Assembly (NCBI RefSeq): GCF_036370855.1
Contig: NC_088112.1
Span: 17,848,469 to 17,912,468, forward strand
DNA length: 64,000 bases
Direction of reading: 5' to 3'
DNA from: Dromaius novaehollandiae
Taxonomy: Eukaryota > Chordata > Aves > Casuariiformes > Dromaiidae
In this document: piece after piece, positions 36,301-49,878 of the stretch
Position numbering within the stretch: position 1 is the stretch's first letter
How the letters are laid out: each line of letters begins with the position of its first letter
Notes under the pieces: generated by a model
The model's input: only the letters and a program-made list of their open reading frames with translations
What the model was told of the DNA's origin: nothing
Databases searched by the model: none
Position numbers and translations under genes: made by a program

Positions 36301-39300
36301 TTAACAGCATGTGGAGCTTCCCCTGGGCTTAGCAGTTGCATGCAGGAACCCACGTGTGCTTTTTTCAATACAGCATATTTACTATTCGTGGCAGGTGCAG
36401 CTCCTGCTCTTTGCTTTGCAGGCAAAGTTTCTTCACGTAAAGTTGGACCCAAAGCTCCCAGGTGCTCGCCATCCGTCAGACACATGTGTTTATGTATTAT
36501 GGAGCTGTTTATTTCAATGTAAAGGCACGGCAGGAAACGGGCTTTGTATTTGTGGAAATGTAATTATGTTGTGTAAACTAACTAGTAAAAATAATTCTGG
36601 AACTGAAAACAGGACAGGATTTGAATGCTTGTTAAGCAAAATGGTGGTTGCTGTGTATGTGGAATGAACACCTCCGAGTCCCGTAAGATAGGCTATAGGT
36701 GTTGCACCATCATATATATAGCTCTGGCAACTGGAAGACCTCCTGCACACCCAGGGTAGGAGGCTTTGGCAAACATGGTCCTGAATTCCGTATGGCTGCA
36801 TGATGTTCCTGCAACTTAAAGGATAAAAGACTGGAACAACCTTGTCTGCACAGGCACTACAGTTTCAGCTGATCTCCTGAAGATAGGATCTGCATGTTCC
36901 TTTGAAGTCATTCTTGGAGAGCCATGGAAATGCTGAAAACTCTTGGACTGTCTCCCTCTGCCCGGCAGCTCCAGCTGGGATGAGAGGCCAAACTGTTGCA
37001 TTGCATGTGTGCAAGATGGAAATGCTGCCGTAGGACTCTGGGCCTGTGGAAGATGATGGGCAGCATACGGACTGGAGAGATGGATGGGACAGGGTTTGAT
37101 TTTTAAGCAGGAATATCAGGCAGAGCATCTTAGCAGCAGGAGTCTGCACTAGCTTTATGTTCTCCATGTTGGAGAAGCTGAAGATGGGTAGGCATCGCGA
37201 CTCCTTCTTGCCATGTGAGGGTACCAGTATGCGTCAGCTGTACAAAGCGGTTGCCATGCTTTCCACAAAGGTGTAGGATCCCCAGACTGAGCAGGTTTTA
37301 GTGATTCCACCGTGTACCTGAACTAATGGAGCAGACTGCGACCATTTCATCTGCAGCTTGTTTTAAGCTAAGAACTCTTTACAAATTGGAAAGTCCAAGT
37401 TCCAATCCTGTTAACATCAGTCATCTGTGTGGCGGATGCCAAACACATGCGGGTGTACTTTAACAAGTGCCCACCTGGAGAAACACCCTCAGCTGATTTT
37501 TGCTCTGTGCTTGCCAAAAGCATGTAAAATCAAGCTGAGAGTTTCTGCAGGAGAAAGTTTGAGTAACTTCGAAATACTCCAATGCAAGTCAACTTGGTTG
37601 CTATGAGTAAAACTATAGAAAAAGATGGGCCAGTGTTGTAATACAAAGCAAGGAATATTTTGTTAGTTCTCTTGAGTGGTGCAATATGAATTGAGAGAAT
37701 CTAGATCTATTTTTGCATTTTAATGTGGTCTCTGCTTTTGACAGAATGAGTGATGTACAACAGTTAAAAGCCACTCAGCTCATCTGTTACTCTTCGGTGA
37801 TGAGCACAGGCAGCCATCAGCTTCCAGTCACTTTTAGCAACTTTGTGCAAACAAGCACTGGGAACGGCTTGCTGATGCTACAGACAGTGTAGGGTCCGGA
37901 AATAGGCTGGCAGTGATAAGTTGTTGTTTCCCAGCAGCGTTGGAGGACAGAGTATACTTGAAATAAATCTATTGGGTAGGGTTTCAAATTGGCCAGGGCT
38001 GTAAGCAACAGTTTATTGAGCTTATTTATGATGATGCATCTAGGAAATGAAATGGAGAAATGTCAAGTGCTTTCAACACAAGCCAGCACAATTTAATGCC
38101 CCCTCCCCTTTGCTTGGTAGGTCTTTTCTGGCTTCATGCCTGAAGCTTATTATTGTAATAAAACATATTCACATTCTAGGTGGTAAATGGAATTCACTCG
38201 ATAATTAAAACTACAAATAAAATAAATTCATTCATCTTTTTCATTCCCGGCATAGTTTACATTCTTAGCACTATATATGGTATAAAAATGTGCACCTTGG
38301 GCTTTTTAGTTATTCATAGGGTAATGACCAAATCCATCTGTGAGAGCCTTGGGAATCTAAGCAGAAGCAAAACCACACAAAAGCTAGATCTGAGCCGTTC
38401 CCTTAAATGATGTTTCTGTAGTCTCTCCTCCTGCGTTTGGATTTTTGCCTGCTCTAAAGCCCATCTTCAGGGTTTCAGACTGCTGATTAGGTCCTTCCAC
38501 CTCTAATGGTAACAAAGTTCCTCAATTGAGTAACCGTCTGTCTGTCCTCCCACGCGGACACCTGAAGATGAGTTAATGTTGAAAAGAAAACACATTGTTT
38601 AAATAATTTTAAAGCCTCAAATGTGTCTTTCTTTGGTCTTGAAAGCTTCCAGTGTTTTTCATGTATTAATGCGAAAGTCAGATATGTTCTCAGGGGTGAA
38701 GTTTGCTTGCTACGTTAAAATCGGGGCATTCAGTTTGGTAGAGTTGTTTATATTTGCACAAAGGATGTTCTTGATGCTTGTGTTGTTGTATGCGCACTGA
38801 ACCTGGCAAGCTGGGCACGGGTCACTTTAGCATACAGGAATGAATATCAGTCAGGTTTTGTCCTGAGTGTCAACAGCCCTCCCATAAATTAACCTAGGGA
38901 CAGCAAAAGAGCAACAAAAGATCTGCAATCTGTTTTGCAAATTCTGCCTCTTTGTGTAGTCTTATTTAATAAAGGTTCAGTAAGCAGTCGCATAATTGAG
39001 TGAGAGTAACACAATTAAGCGCAGCAGTTCATCTTTTCAGAGGAGTGGTTCCCAGTATTAGGATAAACTTACAGGGAATTAAAAAAAATTAAAGATAACT
39101 TTGAAATAAATCCTGAAATGCAGCTAGAGGGATCTTGGATTAAAAATTCTTGTGTGCTGCTTTACAAACAAGCAACTTCATCCACGATAGATCGTGTGCC
39201 CCAACTGCACGTAACAAGGCAATTAAGAGAACACACAGTCAATGGGATAATACTGTATTATCTTTTTGTTTCGCCTAAGTCCTGTATCTCCATTCCACTG

Positions 39301-42300
39301 CCAGTTTGCTGTAAATTGCACCTTGTCATTAATAGGATTATTGATAATTCCACCAAACGGAGCTTCTGCAGAATTTACTGTTTGCTGAAATGCCTCCCTC
39401 ATCATTAAAAAGTGTTACTAATATGCTTTAAACGTAAATCTTGTGCAGCGTAATGCTCCAGGTTACAGCCATCACGGCAAGTAGAGCTCTGCGGATGCCT
39501 AAAGCCAGAAAACCGGGACACAGGCTCAAGCTCTTCTAACTTCTTTTTTTTTTCTCTCCGAATCTGTGAAGTCTTAGAAGTGAATTTGCCCCTCCTTCTG
39601 GGGCCAGTTCAGTGGTGAATTCTCTCCCTGGATAAATCAGCTTGTGTCTTGGTCAAATGCCCACCGGTCAAACCACCTCTTCCCTGCTTTCATCCTTGCA
39701 TCCTGCTTGCCTGGAGGCAGCAGTCGGAGCAGACTCTGGGGATTCGGCTCAAGATGTGGATTCAAGTCTAGCAGAAGTGTGCAGCAGTGTAACGATGCTT
39801 CTGCCTGACGAGTGCTCTGTCCCAAGCTGTGGCTGCGGCCATGGGGGTCTGCAGCCCCAGGCTGGAGGAAGGCATGGGCTGAAGGGGGCCGCGAAGTGCC
39901 ATGCCGGCCCACAGCCTCCCAGCAAGGCTGTAAGCAGCTTGGCTGGCGCTTTGCATGGCTGTTCCCTTGGCCTGGCCTGGGAGGGAGGGGACTGGTGTGG
40001 GGGGGACTGGCTCGTTTGGGGCTTTGGCCAGAAGAGCCTGCGTCGTAGCTGGAACTTCCTCAAAACCGCTTTCCTTTGCTGAGCAGCATCACTTCTCTTA
40101 AGGCTGGGCTCAGTTTCAGCTAGCTGCTTCACAGCCGGTCGTTGTCCTCCCAGACGTGGTGCGTCGCCTTGGTGGTACAGTATGGCTGCATAGAGGACAG
40201 GGCAAGCAGTGCTGTCCTGGCTGCCTGTTGCTGGCTTCTAAATCCTTGTTGCACATCCCATTGCACTGTGGTGCGCGGAGATGCTAAATGGGGGCAGAGC
40301 AGAAGGTGATCCAAGAGAGGGGCTTGATCGTGGCAGTGCCATCGCTCCTATTCTTTTGGTAGAACTGTGTCACGGTGTTATCCTGGATGACTTTGCTTCT
40401 GCCAGGCAATGTTATTGTTGATAGCACTGAAAGCTGCTGAAGGGTCTGTAGGAATGAAAATAGATGTCTCTACCATGTGTGCTGAGACCCAGAGATCATC
40501 CATCACTGCTCTTTCAGTCCCACGTCCCGCTGAATCCAGATTGCTGTGTCCGGAGTATCGGATTTGGTTGGATGATCTGTGACGTGCCCAACCTCTGTGT
40601 GATATTCTCTAGTGCTCACTACAGCTCAGATAGATGTAACACGAAAGGTTTTAATCATATCTGGGAGACACCATTTATTATTATTTGTTGTAGCTGTGTG
40701 GTATCAGTCTGGAGTTGCAAAAAGGCATGAACAGACTTGCATCAGTACTGTCCTGATATTTCAGCATGATAACCAAATTCACACTGAATAGCAACAGTGC
40801 AGAGCAATTCTCTGGGATTTTCATTAATAACGTGGAGATGTTGGGATGTTTTTGAAGTCCCAGGCTGTGAGGAGTTAGAGCAGTGACCACTAAGTGTTCT
40901 TGTGGCCCTTTCTCTAACTCATGTGAAGCAGCGATTTGAGACAGCCTGCCCAGTCATTAAAAGATGATCAGTCTTCTAAGCAGCAATTTGTGAGACTGTA
41001 ATTTTGAAATTACATTGTGTTTTGCTAGGACTTGGCAGAACTTCCTCTCGGCCTAAACTCTTAAAATAGTAGCCCAAGAAAGCTCATTCCTGGTGCAATT
41101 AAAAACAAAAAGGAAAGGAAAAACGATTTGCAAGGAACTAAGTTGTTTGTTTGCAAGTTTTTTTAAGAGAGTGCCCTCTGAAATGCTTGATTTGAAGGCA
41201 TATTCCCATGCTGAGTCACATCCAGGGTTCACAGAGAAGAGCTGGGCTGCCTTTTTAGAGGTTGATACTTGCTGGCTGCTAGAGGGACTTTTAAAGACGT
41301 TGCCATTGCCCAGCAGCAACGTATCGCAGAGAAGGGTTACAGGCATGCCCTGAGATAAATTGATTCAAAAGGTAGGCGCTCTCTCTTTGTTGCTTTAATT
41401 TTCCTCTCCCTGGTTTCGCTGTGCAAGTGTGATTACAGCCCACGCTGGGCTGGGGTTACCATCCTTCGCCTGGGTGACAAGGACAAATATTTTTGCCTTC
41501 GGAGAGACTGAAGGTTTCTCTATTATGTGTCAGTGCTGTCTGGGGAGTACGTAATTTCTTGTCACCTGTGACAAACGCAGCATTAGAAATAAGCCTGCTA
41601 TGGGTTAAGAGTCTGCATCTGGCGGTTACGTGGCTGTTATGCGGCTGTTATGCTACTAAATGTCATCTTAACTTACAGAGTCTAACTCTGGCCTTATTTC
41701 TCAATGCTTCAATTTGTGAGCGTGCTGTTTCGTTGCTGCTGCTCATGGAGAGCATAACTCAGCGTGAGCAAAGACACCCATCTGAAATCATAATGTACGA
41801 CGACATTAAGTCCCATTAGTTAAGGGATGGATTGGTTACAAATGATGGGAAAATGCACACTCCATTACCGCATCTGTCTCTTCTCTGCATGTGTTTAATT
41901 TTCGGAACAAAGGGTGGGGAATTAAGAGACACCTCTTTGATACATTTGCTGCAGTTTTGAGCCAGCGCAGATCTGGGAGAGCAATTGTGTTTTAATCAGC
42001 GTTGTGAGTCATCCGAAAAAACGTCGGCTCAGGTTTGATTGCTATGTTTTCGTTGTCGCTGGTGCGTTAGACGTGGAGTAGAGGGAGCACAACGTGGTAC
42101 TTAGCTGCAAGACTGAGCTCAAGATGCTGACAATTTGAAACGGCTTGGGTTTGCCTTGTGTGCCAAACAAATTTACGGTAGGAGGAACAAGTTTGCCACA
42201 CAATGATGTCATTTTCATAGAGTCGCTTTACGGATAGTGCCCACAGCGGAGCAGAAGGCTTGGTCTGAATACAGAGACCTCGCTGGGATGCTGACGAGCC

Positions 42301-43169
42301 TCCCGTTTGGAAGAGGGCCAGCGCTAATGTGATAGCGAAACGCATGCAGATAGCGAAGCTACTTATCTGCTAAAATTCCTGCCTGGACTTACTTGTGGAT
42401 CAAAAGTGCCATTGAACTGACTCGAGAAGGTGAAAATTATCCAAGATTTGCAGATGTGAGAGAAGGAAAATGATGAGATTCTAGAGAGTATGGAAACGGG
42501 GTGCTAGAGCAAAACTGCTCGTTATCTGAGGGTGGCTCTGATCTTACACAAGCTTCTGGCCACTTCTGTAGAAATAGGCATTGAATGATGATGGACTGAG
42601 TTCCAGAAGAACCTTTTGACTCGAGCTTTTGACCGCCCGTGGTGTGTCAGTGGAGTGGCATGAAGAGCCATTGTAATGTAAAAAGAATGCTTAAAAAGTG
42701 GAGGATTTGGGAATTTCTGAAGCGAGTTCCCACTGAGAAGTGACTCAGCTAGTAAAATGGGCTATAGTTCTGGAAGATGTCTGCGCATTGGACCACATGT
42801 AGGAGGGAATTTTTTCTCTCCAGGTAATTATGTGGTATCCATCTAAATATTTAATATGTTGACATAAAAGTTATAAACAAGATAGCAATTATATATTTAT
42901 GAATGACAGGCGCATTTAAAAAATCCCTGACAATGAAGTAGTATATTAGTCATTAGCTTGGTGAAAGTGCCATAATAGGATAAATAACTTAATTTCTCCC
43001 AAATTTCTGGATTTGGCCGAAATGAAAGTTTTCACAAAAGCAATCACAAAACAGAATGAGATAATCTTGGCTAATATCCTCCTTTTCAAGAAAACAGATT
43101 CTAATAATAAAATCATGCGTTTGAGTGCTTATCCCAGTGAGAAGCTTTCAATAATCAGTTCCCTTTCAG

Positions 43170-43420
43170 ACCACTTAATAGTCTGCAGCAGTACTGCCAA
43201 CCCGATCAGCACAGCAGGGGAAGGAGAGTTTTGTGCTGAGGTTGGCAGGAAGGTCCGAGCACAGACCTGGCCAAAGCTCCTCCGCTTCCGCACCGACGAC
43301 TGGGATGAATGTTTAAATGTGCAGAATGGAAATGAATTGGAGGATCGGCAGGAAGGGGAGATATCTTCACGGATGTCTTTATTCAAAAGAGCGTTCAAAC
43401 AAAGCACTGATTACTGCAAG
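43170..43420 (+). other. Candidate unannotated exon inside intron 1
   Basis: A 251-nt segment is bounded by an acceptor-like TTCCCTTTCAG ending at 43169 and a donor-like CAAG then GTAGGA at 43421. It lies within a 198-codon open frame (43013-43609) in a moderately AT-rich region, longer than expected there by chance. The predicted residues resemble no family I know. It could be a noncoding or poison exon, an exon of another transcript, or a chance frame. The acceptor's pyrimidine tract is short. Confidence 0.2.
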
Positions 43421-45879
43421 GTAGGAAATCAGATATGGGCAAACTGCAAAGGAGAAACGTCACGTGAAGGCGCGAGCGTGAGTCTCTGGAAATGGCCAGG
43501 TGAGGTGGCACGGCTGCAGAGCTGCCCGGCGCTGTGCTTGGTGTCTGAAGGGTGCCCAGATGTTCCTTGCTCCTGTGTGCTCAGTCGCTGCAGCAACTCT
43601 GCAATTTAATCTGTTAAAATTGTTTGAGGAACTTAAATGCCCCCAGCTCTGTCTAAAACTGAATTACATTCTATCCTGTTCTTGTAACGTAGCTTCGCAT
43701 TTTTTGAGCCGTTTCAGGGTGGTTTTTCTTCACTGACCATTAAAAAGTACCCAGTTCCACCATGTTGCTTTGAAGTATGAGTACTTCTTTTTTCTTCTTT
43801 GTATGTTTTGAGAGATCCTTGAAATCCCAAAAAACAGCTTGTTTCTTGGAGGCCCAGGCGCATCTGCTGAAAACAGTGTAAATGTCATAAGAAGCGATTT
43901 CACTGCGCAGGCTGCCCAAAACAGACACGCTGATGTTATTTAGCCTTCAGCTGCCAAGCTGTACGGCAGGAGGATGTGTTTTCACATGCAAAGACGCTAT
44001 TTGCTTTACAGATAGCCATATTTCCATAAGCTGCATTTGGCTGTCACGCCTTCTCCCGTAGTCCCTTGATATGCAAACAAGTCTCCTAGTTATATATGCT
44101 CATGCCCTATAAACTGCTATCCCTGAAGAGCTGCTGATTATCCTGCCATTAACTTTTACTCTCCCCCATCTCCCTCGGGGACGTAACAAGTGGTTTCTTT
44201 CATCGTGGGTTTCCAGCTGGTTACCTCTCCGGCTCCTTTCTGAATGGGGTCTCTCCGTCATTCGGCGTGTCATCAGGGAAACGCCGACTGCGAAATTTCA
44301 GCGTTGTCTAAAAATATAGCAGGGATTCCTAAAATGGACTTTCGGGCATTTGAAATGCAGGAGAAGCATCCTGCATCTTAAAGTGCCAACCTGGAGACCA
44401 GCACAACCCCACGCAAAGTGCAAAACGTAACGCCATGGTGCCACGGGAGAAGGGGAATCGCTGCTTGCTGATGACATTTCGACTCCTCAGTTGTGTAAGC
44501 GCTATTGAAGATCTTGCTGAAGGCTTGTGTGACCTTCCAGGCCGTTCATATATTTTCAGATCTAATCACTACTGTTTACAAGTCAGTATTCAAGCCCGTG
44601 TCTTCGTGGCATTTTATGTGGCGCTGAATGCTGTTCTTTATCACATCCCTCATTTCCACAGCCTCTTTCCTTTATAGAGTTGCGACCCTTTCGTGATCAG
44701 ATGCTCGTGCGCTGCATCCGTCGCCGCTGCAGCTGAGGGCTTTCCTCCTTTAACGAGGCCTGTCTTTCTCCTAGCACATATGCCCACTTGTTTTGTATCC
44801 ACTTGAGAACATGCTGTATGTTTCTTTTAGTTATTGCCTTAAATTGAGCATAAAGCCCCGTTTGCTCACTCCTGTCAATAGTCTTTGTTCGAAACAGGCG
44901 GCTGGCTCAGCTCCTTTGGAGTTATTCAAATGGGAATGATTGTTTAGCTGAATAAATGTTGCAAGAGAAGTGGCACATTTCTGCTTTGGATATTAACACT
45001 TCTAGAAAATTTGCAAATACCAGAGACTGTATTTTTAAAGGCAGCATGTAAATTTGCTGTAAATATTTATATGAGTAATTGGTGGTATCTGGGAATCGGA
45101 GCTGGATCTCCTTATTCGCATGAAATGGAAGCGTAGATTGGGAGTAGTCGAACTGAATTCAAGGGCCAGTTGAGTTTGAGGCGGCTGAGGAGAAATAAGA
45201 TTGTCAGAATTTGGCCCTGGTTGTGGGGGGGTGTCAGACCTAATTTGAGCATGTGATGCATCTAACTTCCCTTGCTGGTACGTGGAAAGTCAATGATTTT
45301 CTTCAATTGCATGTGTAAATCCATGTGCTTGAGAGATTACAGGTGACATTAGACTCTTCCTTTTGCAAATCCTATATGTATTTGCATATCTGTATATGCA
45401 TAACTTTACCAGAAATTTTCCTACAGTGTTTAAAGTCCTGTTGTGTCTGTGCAGGTCTGGAGTCTTAGAAGATTAAGCGGGGGTGAGACATTTAGCCACA
45501 TGGTAATTACTTTAGTGTTTATTCAAATTTTGTATCAAGTAGTTGGTTATATTATTCAAATAGTACAGTATGTACAATAGTACAATGTTGGATGTTGCTG
45601 CTTTAAAAAATTCACTATTGCTTGAGAAATAAGCAAAAGGAAAGAATATAATATTTCACGTGGGCCTTATACATAGCCAACGTGTTCTTGTGCGGGACGT
45701 CCTGCTGAAAGAGTTACGGCATGGGTGTACGCAGCCGTGCAGGCTGCCTTGGATGGATGGAGAGAAACCGAGTGTTTGGGGCTTCTCGAAGATTATAGCT
45801 TTTATACGGGCACTGAGAACAACTGGCAATAGCAGTTCTTGGATATTTTTTGGATATTCGATCTGCTGCTCCTGGAGGC

Positions 45880-46740
45880 AGAGCGTCCCGTCGCCGGTGC
45901 TCCGACGGGGAACACCGAGCCGGCGCCTGCAGCCCCTTTCGGTGACAGACGCTGCGCAGCGATCGCACAAGTGGCGCAGCAAGCTAATTCCCACTAATGA
46001 GCAATTAGTGAGCTCGGCAGCTGGCTCTCCCCCGTGCCTGCTGGGGAAGGGGGAAGCGGTGGGAGCCCGGGGCGCCGGCGTCTGCCGAGCACCCTCGCCG
46101 GGGACCTGCGGGTGGGAGGGTGCTGCAGCTCGGGCTGCGGCCGGGGTTTCTCGTTTCTGCCGCGCGGGGTTGATCAGCCGGCCGCAGCCTCGCTGCGGTA
46201 CGTTAACTGCCAGCGGAGCCTCTTTTACGTGCTTGATCCCACCAGAGAAAATCTGTCAGCAGAAGACTCTTCGGCTGGCCAAAACTATGTTGAACCTGCG
46301 TGGGCTGAGCGTGTTACGGGGCAAATGTGTTCAAACTTGGGGGCGGCTGCGGATGCCGGGGCGGGTGGCAGGCCCGGCAGCGGGTGCAGATGCTGCTCCA
46401 GCTGGGCAGATCCGCAAGCTCCTTTCTTTTAGGGAGATGCACCCATATGCCAGCTAGCCAGCACGGGCAGCTGCTTGCTAGTCTGGAGTCCTCTGGGCGT
46501 CCTAGGAGGGAATAGCCCAAATCTCTAGCTAAGAGCAAAGCCTGGTGCTGGCTTGGAGGCCGGCACGCTCGGTCTTGGTCCTTCAACGCCTTGCAAAGCT
46601 CTTGAGAAAGCAAAAATAAGAAGGGAGATGCAAGCCCCGTAAATCCAGGGCTCCGTCGGTCTGTCCTGCGGGCCGGGAGCTGCATGCCGAAGCGCAGAGG
46701 GGCTCGCTGCCAAGGAGGCCTTGCCGGGGGGGGCTCATCC
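45880..46740. promoter_or_regulatory. Intronic CpG-rich patch, possible alternative promoter
   Basis: CpG density rises well above the surrounding intron from about 45880 to 46420, with a weaker continuation to about 46740. It includes clusters such as CCGTCGCCGG and GCCGGCGCC. It lies about 14 kb upstream of the first coding exon, on the same gene. It explains a 265-codon chance frame here (few stops in GC-rich DNA). Orientation and activity are unknown. Confidence 0.4.
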
Positions 46741-49700
46741 AAGGGATGCCCTCAGACCGTGGCAATTAAGAGCAAAAATCTATATGATGCTCATGTTAAT
46801 TGGGTAGCTGAACATTTCTCAAATACAGTGTAATTAACGGTAGTGATAAGCTGACACTGGTAACTGGCAGGGCTTACGCTGCTCTTCAGGCTGCATTGAT
46901 GTTTTCTGAGATAAAGATCAGATCCTCATCTCCTAAATATTTCAGCACATCTGGAAAAAATGCCCAAAGCCAAATAAAATGCCCTGTCCCACCCAAACTA
47001 GAGCAGTGATAGACAGTTATTTGAATTTCTGTGTGTACATGTTGGGGGGATTGTCTGTGTGTGCATATGCTTATAGAAAAGTGTGTGTGCCTACATGAGT
47101 ATAGGCACATATATATGGGTACATGGCATGTATGTGAGTTTTGGCATGTATATAATGCCAAAATATATCATTATACATTCATATATGCACGTGGGATCTG
47201 TCTGAGTTTGTTTGTGTGAATATAAAAATGTGATTTATAGGTTTTTAAACCTCCCTGCCAGACTCCAGGAGACCAATTTACAAATGTATGCTGAGATTTT
47301 TGACTACGAGACAGGTAGCAGTAGGTGCTAATAAATGAAAGAAGTGTGAATGAAATGTTGTGACACGCACCTCTGAGCAACCTGCGGCGCGCGAGCGGAG
47401 TCATCAAACCGAGCTGAGAGCAATCAGCAGGGACTGATAAAGCTGCTCGTGTAATTATTTGTTTGATATACAGCTTTCCTTCTTCCTTCTGCATAAATAG
47501 CAGAATTGCTTTGCTTAGTGCGGGAGGGTTTTTTGATTTCTGTCAGGGCCTGTTCTCCCTGAAATGTCATGAGAGTAGGGCTTAGGTCTGCATTTTTGCT
47601 TTATTTATGGGCTTTCCATTGTAATTCTTGCAGCATCCGGTGGAGACAGCGTTCATTCGGGTGGGGAGAGGCGTCCTTGCTCGTGCAAAGCTGACGGCGT
47701 TGCAGGGGCCTGACTCTGCCTTGCTGCTTTCAAGCCCCTGCGGTTCCTCCAGGCTTGTTCTCCAAGAGGCTGCCCTTGAGAGGAAGGGGTCTGAAGGCAG
47801 TAGCAGCATCATACCCTGTATTTGGATACCATATATTAATAAACCATATAAATAAAATTCCCCCGTCAGCTTTCTTATTTCTAAATGTAATTTTGATAGT
47901 GTTGCAGCCCAGACTGCCCTACAAAACCACACAATCTTCGCATTGAGAGCGGTTAGTTAGCATTAAACGACTTCCTCTGCTCACCACCTCTTCTCTCGAA
48001 GCAAGAAAATCCAAGTTTTGACTGGTTTCCAGGCAGTCACGGTGGTGGCCCTTCCGAGACAGCCGAATGAGCCAAAAGGCTCCTGTCGATGTCAGAGGTT
48101 TCTGGGAATGCTGCCTGCTTGCTTTCATTCCGGGATTTCCCTCTTTATTTGTGTCCGGTACAGCCCTGACTTTGCTCCGGGTGAATTTTACAATTCTCTG
48201 TTTACCAAAAGATGGAATTATTCATCCCCACTTTAAACACTCTCATTTCTCTTATTCTATTTACATTCTATTTATCCAAATCTTAAGGCAAAAAAAAAAT
48301 TAGTTCCCGTCCCCCAGAATAGTCCTTGCATTGTCCAAGAGTTTTACCAGGAACTCGGGAACCAGGGAGAGACGTAAGAGGACGGAGGGCAGGTTAGAGC
48401 AGAAAATGCATTTACTGGCCTCGCGTAAGCGAGAGAAATCCAGACAGCTGCATTTAGCATACGTTTGAATGCCGTCAAGGGCACCTGGAGTATGTTGGCG
48501 GAGTTCTCCTTATAATGTTTTTAAAAATCGGATAATGATAAGGCACAAATATGCCACAGGCCGTGTGCACATGCCAATATTAGGAAAGTGAGTCGTGCAG
48601 GCTTGCGCTCGCGATTCGGAGATGACGGAGGCTGCGCCCAGTCTCGTGCCAGCATTAATCCCAACTCTCTCACCGTAAGGAGAAATACTTCAGACTTGCA
48701 CCAACCTAAGGAAAAGAGAAATTGTTCCGAGACCAAGAAAAAACCTTTACATGCAGTGTAGTTTTATGCGGGGTTGTTTCTGAGTGATTACAGTGTGTGG
48801 TTTCAATTCTTTTTGATTCTAAGCAATGATGGCATTTTAAGATAAATAACGTGTTCACTGCTCTGCTTGTTATTGAGGGGCTTTTATTATTGCTGATGTT
48901 ACATGAAAAAGAAAGTTATTAAAAAAATGTGGCACTAACAAATTGAAGCCCCCAGGGAACTGTTGCCTGAATGGGATTTTGATTGGAGTTCAATTTAATG
49001 GGCCATAAATCTTCTCACTTCTGATTTACATTCTACTTCAGACCAGTCCACCAAATTCATGATAATCAGGTTTTCATTTTTCTCTATCAAACAAAATACT
49101 CAGACATGAGCATAAACAGAAATATTCCTTCAGCAAGGTGACCTTGTTCTTGCAAGCGCTGTAGCAGTAATTGATTTAATGCCTCCTCCTCACCTATAAA
49201 TTGGGCCCCTTTCTGAAGCATGTCCATCGGATTTCTAGGTAATTGGTTGGAGTAGTTGTTTTTTCACTGTAGTATTTTGATTGCAATATATTTGTTATAA
49301 ACCTCTACTACAACAGTAGCTATGGTCATTCTCACTGTCACGACAGAACAAATTCAGCTGGTAGGTATACCCGTGCCTCTCCGTGTGGCTGACTTTGAAT
49401 GCAGTTGTGTGCATATATCAGAGGATAAAAGCTCTCATTCTGGTCCTCACTAAATAAGTGAGATCCAGAGCCCAGCAATTTCTGTGGGTTTTGAGCTGAA
49501 TCTTGTTTCTGTCAGATTGCAATGTCTTTTGTGGAACAGAGTTAAGCTGCTCTCGCTGCTCATGCAGGGCCCTTCTGGTTTAGAGGACTGCTGCAAAGGA
49601 AGAAACCAGATCCCTTTTTGTGCCTGCCAAAAATGTGAGTCTGTGCTCCACAGTCTGCCCAACTGTTCGCAGGGAGAGGGATGGAGATGCGCGGGCTGTC

Positions 49701-49859
49701 TGTGTGTTCAGGTCGCTTCTGGAGCAGCGCAGGTGCTGGTTCGGAGGTCCTGGACCATGTTTCCGGACTGAAGCTTTGGAATTATTCTTTGTGGTTAGAG
49801 AACTTTTTCATGGGGAAATTGGAAATGTATCAAGAATTTTTTAGTGTGTGTTTAGTTGC

Positions 49860-49878
49860 TTTTTTTTTTTTTTTTTTT
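49860..49878. repeat. Poly-T run of 19
   Basis: Nineteen consecutive T residues are followed by AACAG. This could mark the A-tail of a minus-strand retro-insertion, but I see no clear retro-copy or target-site duplication beside it, so it is recorded as a homopolymer. Confidence 0.9.

Noticed and set aside
45660..46457. 265-codon frame
   Set aside because: It spans a CpG-rich patch, competes with other overlapping frames and shows no recognisable domain.
47030..47190. GT/AT-rich stretch as a functional Z-DNA or origin element
   Set aside because: It is a degenerate microsatellite-like region with no distinct structure.
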